The translations under genes and the position numbers were made by a program. A stretch of 64,000 nucleotides of DNA from Aeromicrobium massiliense JC14 (GTDB lineage: Bacteria; Actinomycetota; Actinomycetes; Propionibacteriales; Nocardioidaceae): contig NZ_HE978637.1 in the NCBI RefSeq assembly GCF_000312105.1, positions 702,534 to 766,533 of the forward strand. The letters run 5' to 3'. Positions 48,154 through 57,004 of this stretch are shown one piece after another; the first letter of the stretch is position 1, and every line of letters starts with the position of its first letter. The notes beneath the pieces were generated by a model that saw nothing but the letters and a program-made list of their open reading frames with translations, had not been told where the DNA came from and did not search any database.

Positions 48154-50042
48154 GAGGCGTCCTCCTCGGCGGTCAGGAAGCCGACTCGCACGGCGCTGAC
48201 GCACAGCACCTGGCGGTCGGCCGGCCAGATCGTCAGGCTCTCGTAGCCCCCGGTGGTGCGGATGAGGGCTCGGTGGGTGCCGGCCTCAAGCTCCAGACCG
48301 AAGCGTTGGTCGCCGGCGACGACGGCGACGTCACCACCGACGAGCGTCGAGTAGTCGAGCTGCACCCAGAACGGGAAGTCCAGCACGGGCCCGACCTCGA
48401 TGGTCAGCGGCTCGTCGCCCGAGGTCTCGTACGCGCACCGCTCCGGAGTCCGGGCACTGCGCGGCTCCTCGTCCACCCTCGCCGGCACCGGGTTGCCCTC
48501 AGAGTCGAGCAGCTGCAGGTCGACGCCTGCTCGGAGCACGTCATCCGCCGCGCCCACGGGAGCGAAGTAGTTCCGGACCAACGCGTTGTCACCGAAGATC
48601 GGCGCCATGATCGACTCCGGGACGACCTCGTCGGCCAGCGGCACGCTCGACTCGAGCGTCCGGAGCGCGTTCTCGTGGAACACGCGCTCGCGGAAGTCCG
48701 ATCTCCACGGGTCGACGTAGCGGAGCGTGCTGACGGTGCTGCCGACGAGCGCCACGACGACGAGTCCGGCGATCACCGGGCGAGGCACCGCCCTGGTGAG
48801 GAGCGGCTGGGTCCGGCGTTCGGAGGACTCGACCGCGCCCGGCACGCGCAGCAGGAGTCCGCCGAGACCGAGGACGACGAACGGTGCAGCGTCGGACAGG
48901 TACTGCAGGTGGAGGCCGACCTCACGCGCGCCCATCAGGGCGATGACGTAGGAGCGCCCGGCGATGACCAGCGCCACGGACGCGAGCACGTACAAGGCCG
49001 GGATCCACAGCGCCCTCAGCGCGTGCCGGCGCGTGAGCCAGACGACGGCGACCACCGAGACGGTGACCAGGGTGCTGAGGACCACGACGGCGTGCGACGG
49101 ATCGACGTACGAGATCGGACCCGCCGCGAACAGCTTCCAGGTCAGCGGGCCGCCGACCAGGCTGGGCACGAGCGTGTAGACGATGAAGGTGTACGCGAGC
49201 TCGGCGTTGTGTCCGCCCTGGCCGTTCAGGTTCTCGGCGACGCTCTGGTGCAGGTACACCCCCAGGAAGCTGACAGCGAGGACCCCGTACACGACCCAGG
49301 CGCGCCACCACGTCCGGAGTGCCCGCGCGATGCGTCGGCCCAGGGAGCCCGAGGTGAACCACAGCAGGGGCAGCGCCGCGAGCACGGGGAACACCAGTGC
49401 GGTCTTGGTGTACGCCAGGAGGCCGACGAGCAGGCCGGCGGTGGCCAACGCCAGCCAGCGGGCCTTGCGCGTGCGCAGGTACTGGACGTGGGCGCCGAGC
49501 GCGATGCACACGCCGATCTGGTGGGGGAGCTGGTTGATCGCCACCGCCCACCACATGATGGACGGCAACGTCAGCGGAGCGAAGAGGTAGACACCGAGCA
49601 GCCCGAGGACGGCCGGGCGGTTGCCGAACACCGTCCGCAGCATCCACCAGGCAGCAAGGGACGCGAGCGCCTGCAGCACGGCGATCTCGACGGTGACGGC
49701 GGCCCAGGAGAACGCCGGGGCGAACGACACGAGCTTGACCAGCACGAACGACAGCGGCATGAAGTGGCCCTGGTGGATCCTCAGGTACCAGTCCAGGTCG
49801 TCCTCGTCGCGGGCGATCGCGGACAGGAAGATGTAGTCGTCCACCAGGAAGTGGCTGCCGCTCACCGCCCAAGTGCGGAAGGCGACCTGCACGGCGATCA
49901 GCACGAGGGCGACGACGGTGATCGTGCCGGGTCGGCGGAGCCGCTCGCGCCACCCCTCAGGGCGGGCGGAAGGGGCGCGGCGGGCGCCCGGTCGCTCGTC
50001 AGTCACAAGCGCCGATGCTCTCACAGCTGTGTCGTGGACCAC
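48150..50042 (-). CDS. GT-C-like membrane protein with C-terminal exported domain, paralogue 1
   Basis: This 630-residue first gene of the three-paralogue array has GSHFLVDDYIFLS (Asp68-Asp69 in this numbering), HQGHFMPLSFVLVKL, AAWWMLRTVFGNRP, MWWAVAINQLPHQ and the exported C-terminus CAYETSGDEPLTIEVGPVLDFPFWVQLDYST...LCVSAVRVGFLT. The start is uncertain: GTG 50042 gives the longest protein, while GTG 50006 (VTDERPGARR) is equally plausible and neither has a clear ribosome site. Base use in this gene is a little less GC-rich than in paralogue 3. It is divergent from the DUF3068 gene, with about 120 nt between starts. Confidence 0.8.
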   Translation of the reverse strand: MVHDTAVRASALVTDERPGARRAPSARPEGWRERLRRPGTITVVALVLIAVQVAFRTWAVSGSHFLVDDYIFLSAIARDEDDLDWYLRIHQGHFMPLSFVLVKLVSFAPAFSWAAVTVEIAVLQALASLAAWWMLRTVFGNRPAVLGLLGVYLFAPLTLPSIMWWAVAINQLPHQIGVCIALGAHVQYLRTRKARWLALATAGLLVGLLAYTKTALVFPVLAALPLLWFTSGSLGRRIARALRTWWRAWVVYGVLAVSFLGVYLHQSVAENLNGQGGHNAELAYTFIVYTLVPSLVGGPLTWKLFAAGPISYVDPSHAVVVLSTLVTVSVVAVVWLTRRHALRALWIPALYVLASVALVIAGRSYVIALMGAREVGLHLQYLSDAAPFVVLGLGGLLLRVPGAVESSERRTQPLLTRAVPRPVIAGLVVVALVGSTVSTLRYVDPWRSDFRERVFHENALRTLESSVPLADEVVPESIMAPIFGDNALVRNYFAPVGAADDVLRAGVDLQLLDSEGNPVPARVDEEPRSARTPERCAYETSGDEPLTIEVGPVLDFPFWVQLDYSTLVGGDVAVVAGDQRFGLELEAGTHRALIRTTGGYESLTIWPADRQVLCVSAVRVGFLTAEEDAS

Positions 50043-50126
50043 GCGGCAACGGCCGCATTCGTCCGGCTGGAAAAACCCTCACGCGCAAAGTTGTGTCAGA
50101 CGCCACATTGCGACCTTACTCACTGG

Positions 50127-50132
50127 TACGGT
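50127..50132 (+). promoter_or_regulatory. -10 box of the DUF3068 gene
   Basis: TACGGT is followed by a leader of about 25 nt containing GGAGGGA before GTG 50164. A convincing -35 is not seen. Confidence 0.45.
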
Positions 50133-50163
50133 CTGTCCGATCAGTTCTCTGGAGGGAGCCCTC

Positions 50164-51174
50164 GTGGGTAAGAAGCTCGGCACCGTCGCCATCGTTCTTG
50201 GCGCGTTCCTGTTGGTGCTTGCCGCACTGTCGAAGTTCTACATGTACGACCGCCTGGCGGTCGTGCCGCTCAACCAGGAGACCACGAGCATCTCCGCAAC
50301 GGAGGAGGGCGCCGACGGCACCATCCTCGACATCCCCGGTGGCCTGGTCGAGAAGCAGACCCCGCTCAAGTCGACCCGCACCGTCCAGGGCGACGTCGAG
50401 ATGAGCAAGGAGGCCAGCGACGAGCTCGACCGCGACATCGCGGTCTGGAAGACGTTCGTCTGCACCGACACCCCCGACTTCGACTGCGGATCGGGCGAGA
50501 CCCCGCTGTCGAGCACCTACGACATCGTCGCCTTCGACCGGCACACCGGCGAGGCCGTGAGCTGGGACGGCACCCGCACCGAGAGCAACGGCACCACGGT
50601 CCGTGGCAGCTTCGAGGGCCAGTACTTCAAGTTCCCCTTCGACACCAAGAAGAAGGACTACAAGTTCTGGGACGGCACGATCAAGCAGGCCACGACGGCG
50701 AAGTTCCTCAAGGAGACCGAGCTCGAGGGCATGAAGGTCTACCAGTTCGAGCAGGTCATCGAGCCGACCAAGACCGGCACGATCGCCGTCCCGGGTGACC
50801 TCGCTGGCGTCCCGAACCCGACGGTCACCGCCGACCGCATCTACTCCAACACCCGTCTGCTGAACGTCGAGCCGACCACGGGCGTCATCATCCGCGGTGG
50901 CGAGACCCAGGACGGCTGGCTGGAGTACCAGGGCGAGCGCATCGCCACCACGACCGAGGCGTCGCTGCAGTACACCGACCAGAACGTCAAGGACACGGTC
51001 GAGGAGTACGAGAGCAAGGTGACCCTGCTGACCGCGATCCAGACCTGGATCCCGATCGGTGGCCTGATCCTCGGCCTCGTGCTGATCGGCCTGGGCGTGG
51101 TGCTCGTGCTGCGCAAGCGTTCGGAGGGCGGCGAGCGCCGCGCCACCGACGAGCGCGTCCGCACCACCGCCTGA
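50164..51174 (+). CDS. DUF3068 / PorA-family envelope protein
   Basis: This 336-residue protein has an N-terminal transmembrane anchor ([25 protein letters not shown]), a ~260-residue exported part and a C-terminal helix ([22 protein letters not shown]) before a basic tail, the layout of DUF3068 proteins. [25 protein letters not shown] (a possible disulphide with the nearby FVC), [19 protein letters not shown] and [15 protein letters not shown] are family-like. Databases often label this family porin PorA, but that function is not established outside corynebacteria. Codon use is extremely GC-ended, as in highly expressed genes. GTG 50164 follows GGAGGGA. Confidence 0.85.
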   Translation: MGKKLGTVAIVLGAFLLVLAALSKFYMYDRLAVVPLNQETTSISATEEGADGTILDIPGGLVEKQTPLKSTRTVQGDVEMSKEASDELDRDIAVWKTFVCTDTPDFDCGSGETPLSSTYDIVAFDRHTGEAVSWDGTRTESNGTTVRGSFEGQYFKFPFDTKKKDYKFWDGTIKQATTAKFLKETELEGMKVYQFEQVIEPTKTGTIAVPGDLAGVPNPTVTADRIYSNTRLLNVEPTTGVIIRGGETQDGWLEYQGERIATTTEASLQYTDQNVKDTVEEYESKVTLLTAIQTWIPIGGLILGLVLIGLGVVLVLRKRSEGGERRATDERVRTTA

Positions 51175-51189
51175 CGCTCCCGCCGTCGA

Positions 51190-51222
51190 ACGGCCCCCGC
51201 ACCCCCGTGGTGCGGGGGCCGT
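51190..51222 (+). terminator. Terminator of the DUF3068 gene
   Basis: A perfect 14-bp GC-rich stem (51190-51203 with 51209-51222) and a 5-nt loop lie 15 nt after the stop. Confidence 0.85.
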
Positions 51223-51228
51223 CGTCGT

Positions 51229-51234
51229 TACAGT
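51229..51234 (+). promoter_or_regulatory. Leaderless -10 box of the M18 peptidase gene
   Basis: TACAGT lies 7 nt before the ATG at 51242, directly after the preceding terminator. Confidence 0.55.
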
Positions 51235-51241
51235 GAGCGCC

Positions 51242-52504
51242 ATGGTCCACGCCCCCGCCGCGGAGCTCTGCTCCTTCGTCGACGCCTCGCCGACCCCGTT
51301 CCACGTCTGCGCCACCGTGCTGGCCGAGCTGGAGGGTGCCGGCTACCGGCAGATCGACGAGCGCGACCCGTGGCCCACCGAGCCGGGCCGCTACGTGGTG
51401 GTGCGCGGCGGGTCGCTCATCGCCTTCTCGACCGTCGCGTCCACGTCGCCGGCCGACCCGTTCCGCGTCGTCGGCGGGCACACCGACAGCCCGAACCTGC
51501 GGCTCAAGCAGCACCACGACCGCCGGCCCGAGGGCCTCGGCGTCGTCGCGCTCGAGCCCTACGGCGGCGCGTGGACGCACTCGTGGATGGACCGCGACCT
51601 GGGCGTGGCCGGACGCCTGGCGCTGCGCGATGGCCGGGTCGAGCTCGTCCGCGTCGACGAGCCGGTGCTGCGCGTGCCCCAGCTGGCCATCCACCTGTCG
51701 GACGACCGCAAGGGCGTGCAGCCCGACCCGCAGCGTCACCTCGACGCGCTGTGGACCGTCTCGCCGCAGGGCGGCTTCCTGTCGTGGCTGGCCGGGCAGG
51801 CCGGGATCGACGCCGACGAGGTGCTCGGGTTCGACCTCATGGCCCACGACGTGACGCCGAGCCGGCTCGTCGGCGCGCGTCAGGACCTGGTCTCGGCGCC
51901 GCGGCTCGACAACCAGGGCACCTGCTTCGCCGGCACCCGCGCGCTGCTCGGCGCGCCCGACGTCGAGGGCGTCCGCCAGGTGCTGGCGCTGTTCGACCAC
52001 GAGGAGGTCGGCAGCACGTCCGAGCGCGGCGCCTTCTCGGACTTCCTGACCGGCGTGCTCGAGCGCATCGTGCTCGCGGCCGGCGGCACCCGCGACGACG
52101 TCCACCGGGCGATCGCCGGCTCGGTGTGCGCGTCGGGCGACATGGCCCACGCCACGCACCCCAACCGGCCCGAGCGGCACGAGCCCCTGCACCACGTCGA
52201 GCTCGGCGGGGGACCGGTGCTCAAGGTCAACCAGAACCTGCGCTACGCCACCGACGCGGTGGGCAGCGCGGCCTTCGCCCGGGCCTGCGAGCAGGCGGGC
52301 GTCCCGCTGCAGCGGTACGTGCACCGCGCCGACCTGCCGTGCGGCTCGACCATCGGCCCGCTGAGCGCCTCGCGCACCGGCATGACGACCGTCGACGTCG
52401 GCGCCGCGCAGCTCGCCATGCACTCGGTGCGCGAGACGATGGCCGCCGCCGACGTGCCGCTCTACGCCGCCGCGCTGTCGGCGTTCCTCGCCCCGCAGGA
52501 CTGA
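51242..52504 (+). CDS. M18 family aminopeptidase
   Basis: This 420-residue zinc aminopeptidase of the aspartyl aminopeptidase family shows [13 protein letters not shown] (first metal His-x-Asp), [10 protein letters not shown] (bridging Asp), [15 protein letters not shown] (general base Glu and metal Glu), [11 protein letters not shown], and the C-terminal [18 protein letters not shown] His. It removes N-terminal, typically acidic, residues in peptide turnover and is cytoplasmic, with no signal. ATG 51242 is preferred over the in-frame GTG at 51233 because of the leaderless -10 spacing. Confidence 0.92.
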   Translation: MVHAPAAELCSFVDASPTPFHVCATVLAELEGAGYRQIDERDPWPTEPGRYVVVRGGSLIAFSTVASTSPADPFRVVGGHTDSPNLRLKQHHDRRPEGLGVVALEPYGGAWTHSWMDRDLGVAGRLALRDGRVELVRVDEPVLRVPQLAIHLSDDRKGVQPDPQRHLDALWTVSPQGGFLSWLAGQAGIDADEVLGFDLMAHDVTPSRLVGARQDLVSAPRLDNQGTCFAGTRALLGAPDVEGVRQVLALFDHEEVGSTSERGAFSDFLTGVLERIVLAAGGTRDDVHRAIAGSVCASGDMAHATHPNRPERHEPLHHVELGGGPVLKVNQNLRYATDAVGSAAFARACEQAGVPLQRYVHRADLPCGSTIGPLSASRTGMTTVDVGAAQLAMHSVRETMAAADVPLYAAALSAFLAPQD

Positions 52505-52517
52505 CGGCGCGCCTGCA

Positions 52518-52547
52518 TTGAGGTAACAGGGGCCTGTCGCGTAGGAT
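52518..52547 (+). promoter_or_regulatory. Promoter of rpsA
   Basis: TTGAGG (52518-52523), an 18-nt spacer and TAGGAT (52542-52547) predict a transcript start near 52554 and an unusually long leader of about 135 nt. Confidence 0.6.
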
Positions 52548-52553
52548 TGGTGG

Positions 52554-52689
52554 GCGCCGTGTGCCTGCGTGCCCTCGAAGGGAGCAGGTCGCGCTCGTGC
52601 CCGTGTCGGGCGATTCTCTCGACAAGCTCACGAAAACAGGTCGCGACGCACCCGGTTCGACTACATCCATCCATCGGAGCATCTCCTAT
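52554..52689 (+). promoter_or_regulatory. Long rpsA leader with a hairpin over the ribosome site
   Basis: The leader ends in GGAG-cat-CTCC (52676-52686), a small hairpin that would pair the only Shine-Dalgarno-like GGAG immediately before ATG 52690. The frame of rpsA is open through the whole leader, with possible GTG starts at 52561 and 52597. S1 autoregulation in other bacteria acts on the mRNA leader, so this is a candidate site. Confidence 0.4.
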
Positions 52690-54141
52690 ATGACGAGCAG
52701 CATCGCACCTTCTGCGGCCCCGCAGGTTGCGGTCAACGACATCGGCAACGAGGAAGACTTCCTCGCCGCCATCGACAAGACCATCAAGTACTTCAACGAC
52801 GGCGACATCGTCGACGGCACGATCGTCAAGGTCGACCGTGACGAGGTCCTCCTCGACATCGGCTACAAGACCGAGGGCGTCATCCCCTCGCGCGAGCTGT
52901 CGATCAAGCACGACGTGGACCCCTCCGAGGTCGTCGCTGTCGGCGACTCCGTCGAGGCCCTCGTCCTCCAGAAGGAGGACAAGGAAGGCCGCCTGATCCT
53001 GTCCAAGAAGCGCGCGCAGTACGAGCGCGCCTGGGGCGACATCGAGAAGATCAAGGCGGAGGACGGCGTCGTCGAGGGCACCGTCATCGAGGTCGTCAAG
53101 GGCGGCCTCATCATGGACATCGGTCTTCGTGGCTTCCTGCCGGCCTCGCTCGTGGAGATGCGTCGCGTCCGCGACCTCGACCCGTACATCGGCCAGAAGC
53201 TCGAGGCGAAGATCATCGAGCTCGACAAGAACCGCAACAACGTGGTCCTGTCGCGCCGTGCCTGGCTCGAGCAGACCCAGTCGGCCGTCCGCCAGAACTT
53301 CCTGACCGAGCTCCAGAAGGGCCAGGTCCGCAAGGGCGTCATCTCCTCGATCGTCAACTTCGGTGCGTTCGTGGACCTCGGCGGCGTCGACGGACTCGTC
53401 CACGTCTCCGAGCTGTCCTGGAAGCACATCGACCACCCGAACGAGGTCGTGCAGGTCGGCGACGAGGTCACGGTCGAGGTGCTGGACGTCGACATGGACC
53501 GCGAGCGCGTCTCGCTGTCGCTGAAGGCGACCCAGGAGGATCCGTGGCAGCACTTCGCCCGGACCCACCAGATCGGTCAGATCGTGCCCGGCAAGGTCAC
53601 CAAGCTCGTCCCGTTCGGTGCGTTCGTGCGCGTCGAGGACGGCATCGAGGGCCTCGTGCACATCTCCGAGCTGGCCGAGCGCCACGTCGAGATCCCCGAG
53701 CAGGTCGTGCAGATCAACGACAAGGTCATGGTCAAGATCATCGACATCGATCTTGAGCGTCGCCGCATCTCGCTGTCGCTGAAGCAGGCGAACGAGACCG
53801 AGGTCGCGCTGGACGACGACCAGTTCGATCCCACGCTGTACGGCATGACCTCCTCGTACGACGAGCAGGGCAACTACATGTACCCCGAGGGCTTCGATCC
53901 GGAGACCGGCGAGTGGCAGGAGGGCTTCGAGGAGGCCCGGGCCACCTGGGAGAAGCAGTACGCCGAGGCGCACGAGCGCTGGGAGGCGCACAAGCGTCAG
54001 ATCGCGGACGCCGAGAAGGCGAACCGCGAGGCGGCCGAGACCAGCAACTACAGCTCCGAGCCGGCCGCGCCGGTCGAGGGCTCGCTGGCCTCGGACGAGG
54101 CGCTGCAGGCCCTGCGCGAGAAGCTGACCGGCGGCGAGTGA
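52690..54141 (+). CDS. rpsA: 30S ribosomal protein S1
   Basis: This 483-residue protein has four S1 RNA-binding domains: about 36-105 (DGTIVKVDRDEVLLDIGYKTEGVIPSREL), 123-190 (EGTVIEVVKGGLIMDIGLRGFLPASL), 210-280 (KGVISSIVNFGAFVDLGGVDGLVHVSELSW) and 295-365 (PGKVTKLVPFGAFVRVEDGIEGLVHISELA). An acidic, Tyr/Glu-rich C-terminal tail follows, as in actinobacterial S1. It binds mRNA on the small subunit. The start at MTSSIAPSAAP fits the family, although the frame is open further upstream. Strongly biased codons fit high expression. Confidence 0.96.
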   Translation: MTSSIAPSAAPQVAVNDIGNEEDFLAAIDKTIKYFNDGDIVDGTIVKVDRDEVLLDIGYKTEGVIPSRELSIKHDVDPSEVVAVGDSVEALVLQKEDKEGRLILSKKRAQYERAWGDIEKIKAEDGVVEGTVIEVVKGGLIMDIGLRGFLPASLVEMRRVRDLDPYIGQKLEAKIIELDKNRNNVVLSRRAWLEQTQSAVRQNFLTELQKGQVRKGVISSIVNFGAFVDLGGVDGLVHVSELSWKHIDHPNEVVQVGDEVTVEVLDVDMDRERVSLSLKATQEDPWQHFARTHQIGQIVPGKVTKLVPFGAFVRVEDGIEGLVHISELAERHVEIPEQVVQINDKVMVKIIDIDLERRRISLSLKQANETEVALDDDQFDPTLYGMTSSYDEQGNYMYPEGFDPETGEWQEGFEEARATWEKQYAEAHERWEAHKRQIADAEKANREAAETSNYSSEPAAPVEGSLASDEALQALREKLTGGE

Positions 54142-54171
54142 TCGCCCCGGCCGCCTAGCGCAGCCGCACGT

Positions 54172-54205
54172 ACGAAGCCCCCGACCGTTCGGTCGGGGGC
54201 TTCGT
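54172..54205. terminator. Terminator of rpsA
   Basis: A 15-bp stem (54172-54186 with 54191-54205) with a GTTC loop lies 30 nt after the stop. It also faces the end of the small minus-strand gene. Confidence 0.85.
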
Positions 54206-54228
54206 CGTGGTCGGGCCGGGGTCCGCCC

Positions 54229-54369
54229 TCACCGGGGCGGTCCCCAGGGGTCGAGGAGGTCGGCGTGGTGGCTGCGGGGGCCGGGGCGGGTGCCATACCC
54301 GTCGTGGTCGATCGCGATCGCGCTGAGGCCGATGATGACCAGCGCGGCGAGGAGGATGAGGAGGATCAT
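54229..54369 (-). CDS. 46-residue single-pass membrane protein
   Basis: An ATG at 54369 opens a 46-codon frame with an N-terminal helix (MILLILLAALVIIGLSAIAI) followed by DHDGYGTRPGPRSHHADLLDPWGPPR. From memory, small proteins with a D-x-DGYG-x-RPxPxSH tail recur in Nocardioidaceae-like genomes, and the tail is polar and Pro/His-rich as a cytoplasmic extension. The ribosome site is weak (GAAG). The gene ends just before the rpsA terminator and is divergent from the AraC-type regulator, so it may be its target. Function unknown. Confidence 0.5.
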   Translation of the reverse strand: MILLILLAALVIIGLSAIAIDHDGYGTRPGPRSHHADLLDPWGPPR

Positions 54370-54397
54370 GGCAGTAATTCTTCGCCCATCGAGATGC

Positions 54398-54456
54398 TGC
54401 CACCAGTGGCGGGATTGCCACGGTTCGTCGACATCCTGCCACCGATGTGCGACGCT
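54398..54456. promoter_or_regulatory. TGCCAC repeats and -10 box upstream of the DJ-1/AraC regulator
   Basis: TGCCAC occurs at 54398, 54416 and 54437 (spacing 18 and 21 nt, about two helical turns). The first forms a palindrome GCCAC-ca-GTGGC (54399-54410). GACGCT (54451-54456) lies 6 nt before the ATG at 54463. The array suits a dimeric AraC-type activator or autoregulator. Confidence 0.45.
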
Positions 54457-54462
54457 GGTCAC

Positions 54463-55440
54463 ATGCGCAAGGTCGTCGTGATCGTCCAGGACCAGGTCGA
54501 GCCGTTCGGGCTCGGCTCGCTCGTCGAGGTGTGGGACGAGCCGTACCACCCCGAGGACGACAACCCGCAGTTCGACTTCAGCATCGCCACGCCCCGCCCC
54601 GGCGTCGTGAAGGGCCGCTCGGGCTTCGACCTCGTGGTCGAGAACGGCCTGGACGTCATCGAGGGCGCGGACCTGGTCGCGCTCGCGCCGCACCACGACT
54701 TCCTGAACCACGACCCCGCCGTGCTCGAGGCCGCCCGCAGCGCCTACGCGTCCGGCGCCATGATCTTCGGTCACTGCTCGGCGGCGTTCACGCTCGGCGC
54801 GGCGGGACTGCTCGACGGCCGCTGCTGCACCACGCACTGGCGGTACGGCGAGCGGCTCGCCGCCGCGTACCCCGAGACCGACGTGTGCACCGACGTGCTC
54901 TACGTCGAGGACGAGGGCGTGCTGACCGGCGCCGGTGCGGCGGCCGGCATCGACGCCTCGCTGCACCTCATGCGCCGCTGGTACGGGGCGCGCACCGCCG
55001 CCACCACCGCGCGACGCATCGTCGTCCCGCCGCACCGCGACGGCGGCCAGGCCCAGTTCGTGAAGGCGCCGGTGCGCCCCACGGCGGCCGAGACGCTGGC
55101 CCCGCTGCTGGAGTCGGTGCGCGAGCGGCTGGCCGAGCAGCTCACCGTCGACCAGATGGCCCGCGAGGCCCTCATGTCGCCGCGCACGTTCGCCCGGCGG
55201 TTCAAGGACGAGACCGGCACGACCCCGCTGCAGTGGCTCACGGGGGAGCGCATCGCCCTCGCGCAGGAGCTGCTGGAGCAGACCGCCGAGCCGGTCGAGT
55301 CCGTCGCCGCCCGGGTCGGCTTCGGCAACGCCGCGACGCTGCGGCACCACTTCGCTGCGGCGGTCGGGCTGTCGCCGCAGGCCTACCGCAAGCGGTTCAG
55401 CTGCGTGGACGAGGTGTGCGCCGACGGCGTCGTGGCGTGA
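54463..55440 (+). CDS. GlxA-type transcriptional regulator (DJ-1/PfpI domain plus AraC HTH)
   Basis: This 325-residue regulator has an N-terminal DJ-1/PfpI-like sensor domain (about 1-185), in which FGHCSAAFTLGAAGLLDG occupies the nucleophile-elbow position with Cys. The C-terminal AraC double HTH is about 225-318: LTVDQMAREALMSPRTFARRFKDETGTTPLQWLTGERIALAQELLEQTAEPVESVAARVGFGNAATLRHHFAAAVGLSPQAYRKRF. GlxA-type proteins activate catabolic genes, often in response to quaternary amines or arginine-like compounds; the effector here is unknown. ATG 54463 has a GACGCT -10 six nucleotides upstream; ATG 54445 is the alternative. Confidence 0.88.
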   Translation: MRKVVVIVQDQVEPFGLGSLVEVWDEPYHPEDDNPQFDFSIATPRPGVVKGRSGFDLVVENGLDVIEGADLVALAPHHDFLNHDPAVLEAARSAYASGAMIFGHCSAAFTLGAAGLLDGRCCTTHWRYGERLAAAYPETDVCTDVLYVEDEGVLTGAGAAAGIDASLHLMRRWYGARTAATTARRIVVPPHRDGGQAQFVKAPVRPTAAETLAPLLESVRERLAEQLTVDQMAREALMSPRTFARRFKDETGTTPLQWLTGERIALAQELLEQTAEPVESVAARVGFGNAATLRHHFAAAVGLSPQAYRKRFSCVDEVCADGVVA

Positions 55441-55562
55441 GTCCGCTCACGACCCCCGCTCGGCGCCCGCACGGTTCGGGCGGACGCGTGATTTTCCGCG
55501 CCCGGTGTGCTTGACTCGGTCCGGTTCACCCCGTCCCCGACCGTCCTGCAGGTGATGCTTCC

Positions 55563-56416
55563 GTGGCTTCCCCCGGCCACCGTCGACGCCGCCGAGCCCC
55601 GCTCGGCGAGCGCGTGCTCCGCACGGCACTGCCCGGAGTGGGCGCCGCGGCCCTGGCGATGAGCGCCGTCGCCGTCGCGACCGCTCCCGACCGCGAGGCC
55701 GACGATCCGGCCCGGACCGCCGCCGCGTCGGTCGCCCGCACCATGGCTGACGCACCGCGCGTGGCCGCCACGACCGTCCCGCCGGTCTCCCGCAGTGCCG
55801 ACGCGCGTCCGCCGCTCACCGAGAGCCGCACCGTGCAGGTGAAGGCCAAGCGGTTCGTCGTGACCGCGCTGGACGTCCGCATCGGCCCGTTCAAGGACGC
55901 CGCCGTCGTCGGCGAGGTGACGAAGGGCAAGACCGTCGCCATCACCGGACGGCGCGACGGCCGCTACGCCGAGGTCGTCTACCAGGGGCCCGCCGCTGGG
56001 TGCGCGTCGACTACCTGTCGACCAGCAAGCCGAAGCCGAAGCCGAAGGTGCAGCCGATCAGCACCGCGCCCTGCGCGACCGGCTCGGACGTCGAGCAGGG
56101 TCTCGCCCAGGCCACGATCGACGTGCACCGGGCCGTGTGCGCCCGGTATCCGCAGATCGAGGTCTACGGCGGCCTCCGCAGCGACGGGATGCACGGCCAG
56201 GGCCTCGCGCTCGACATCATGGTCAGCAGCGACCTGGGCACCGAGATCGCCGAGTGGCTGCAGGACCACGCCGCCGAGCTCGGCGTCACCGAGCTCATCT
56301 GGCGCCAGCGCATCTGGACGACCGAGCGGGCCGGCGACGGCTGGCGCTCGATGGAGGACCGCGGCTCGGCGACGGCCAACCACATGGACCACGTGCACGT
56401 CACCACAGGAGGCTGA
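55563..56416 (+). pseudogene. Frameshifted SH3-like / M15-like exported protein
   Basis: GTG 55563 with AGGTGA upstream starts a protein with a basic N-terminus, a hydrophobic export segment (PGVGAAALAMSAVAVATA), then a bacterial SH3-like domain (TALDVRIGPFKDAAVVGEVTKGKTVAITGRRDGRYAEVVYQG). At about 55985-55990 the continuation (ARRWVRVDYLSTSKPKPKPK...) lies in the -1 frame; one extra G in the GGGG run would join them. The second part ends in an M15-like zinc peptidase pattern: LRSDGMHGQGLALDIM (HxxGxAxD) and NHMDHVHV. The intact protein would be an exported cell-wall-associated peptidase. Either a true frameshift or a base missing from the sequence. TTGACT at 55511 may be its -35. Confidence 0.7.
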
Positions 56417-57004
56417 GTGCGGCTCGGACTGACCGGCGGCATCGGCTCGGGCAAGAGCACCGCCAGTGCCCGGCTGCGCGAGCTCGGCGCCGTGGTGCTC
56501 GACTACGACCAGCTGGCCCGTAACGTCGTCGAGCCCGGCTCCGACGGACTGGCCGCGATCGCCGAGCGCTTCGGCGCCGGCGTGCTGCGCGCCGACGGGA
56601 CGCTCGACCGGCCCGCGCTCGGGGCGATCGTGTTCGCCGACCCGGCCGCGCTCAAGGACCTCGAGAGCATCACGCACCCCGCGATCCGTGCGCTGGCCGC
56701 TCGGCGGGAGCACGAGGCCGGCCCAGACGCCGTGGTCGTCCACGACAACGCCCTGCTCGTCGACATGGGGGCCCACCGGGTCATGGACGCCGTCGTCGTG
56801 GTCGACGTGCCGGTCGAGACCCAGGTCGGGCGGTTGGTCGAGCACCGCGGGCTGACCGAGGCCGACGCCCGCGCCCGCATCGCCGCGCAGCTGGACCGCG
56901 AGGAGCGGCTCGCCGCGGCCGACCACGTGCTCGACAACACCGGCACGCCGGACGACCTCCGTGCCGCCGTCGACGCGCTGTGGGCGTCGCTCACCCACTC
57001 CTGA
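56417..57004 (+). CDS. coaE: Dephospho-CoA kinase
   Basis: This 195-residue P-loop kinase catalyses the last step of coenzyme A synthesis. It has LGLTGGIGSGKSTASARL (Walker A, residues 7-15), VVLDYDQLARNVVEPG (DxD-type substrate region), ITHPAIRALAARRE and VPVETQVGRLVEHRGLTEADARARIAAQ. GTG 56417 follows AGGAGG with a short 4-nt spacer and directly abuts the stop of the upstream gene. Placement downstream of rpsA is a conserved actinobacterial neighbourhood. This copy lacks the C-terminal UPF0157/GrpB-like extension of mycobacterial CoaE. Confidence 0.93.
   Translation: MRLGLTGGIGSGKSTASARLRELGAVVLDYDQLARNVVEPGSDGLAAIAERFGAGVLRADGTLDRPALGAIVFADPAALKDLESITHPAIRALAARREHEAGPDAVVVHDNALLVDMGAHRVMDAVVVVDVPVETQVGRLVEHRGLTEADARARIAAQLDREERLAAADHVLDNTGTPDDLRAAVDALWASLTHS

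Noticed and set aside
55985-55995. Programmed -1 frameshift in the SH3/M15-like gene
   Set aside because: The local string GGGGCCC does not fit the X-XXY-YYZ slippery pattern well and no strong downstream structure is evident; a missing base is simpler.
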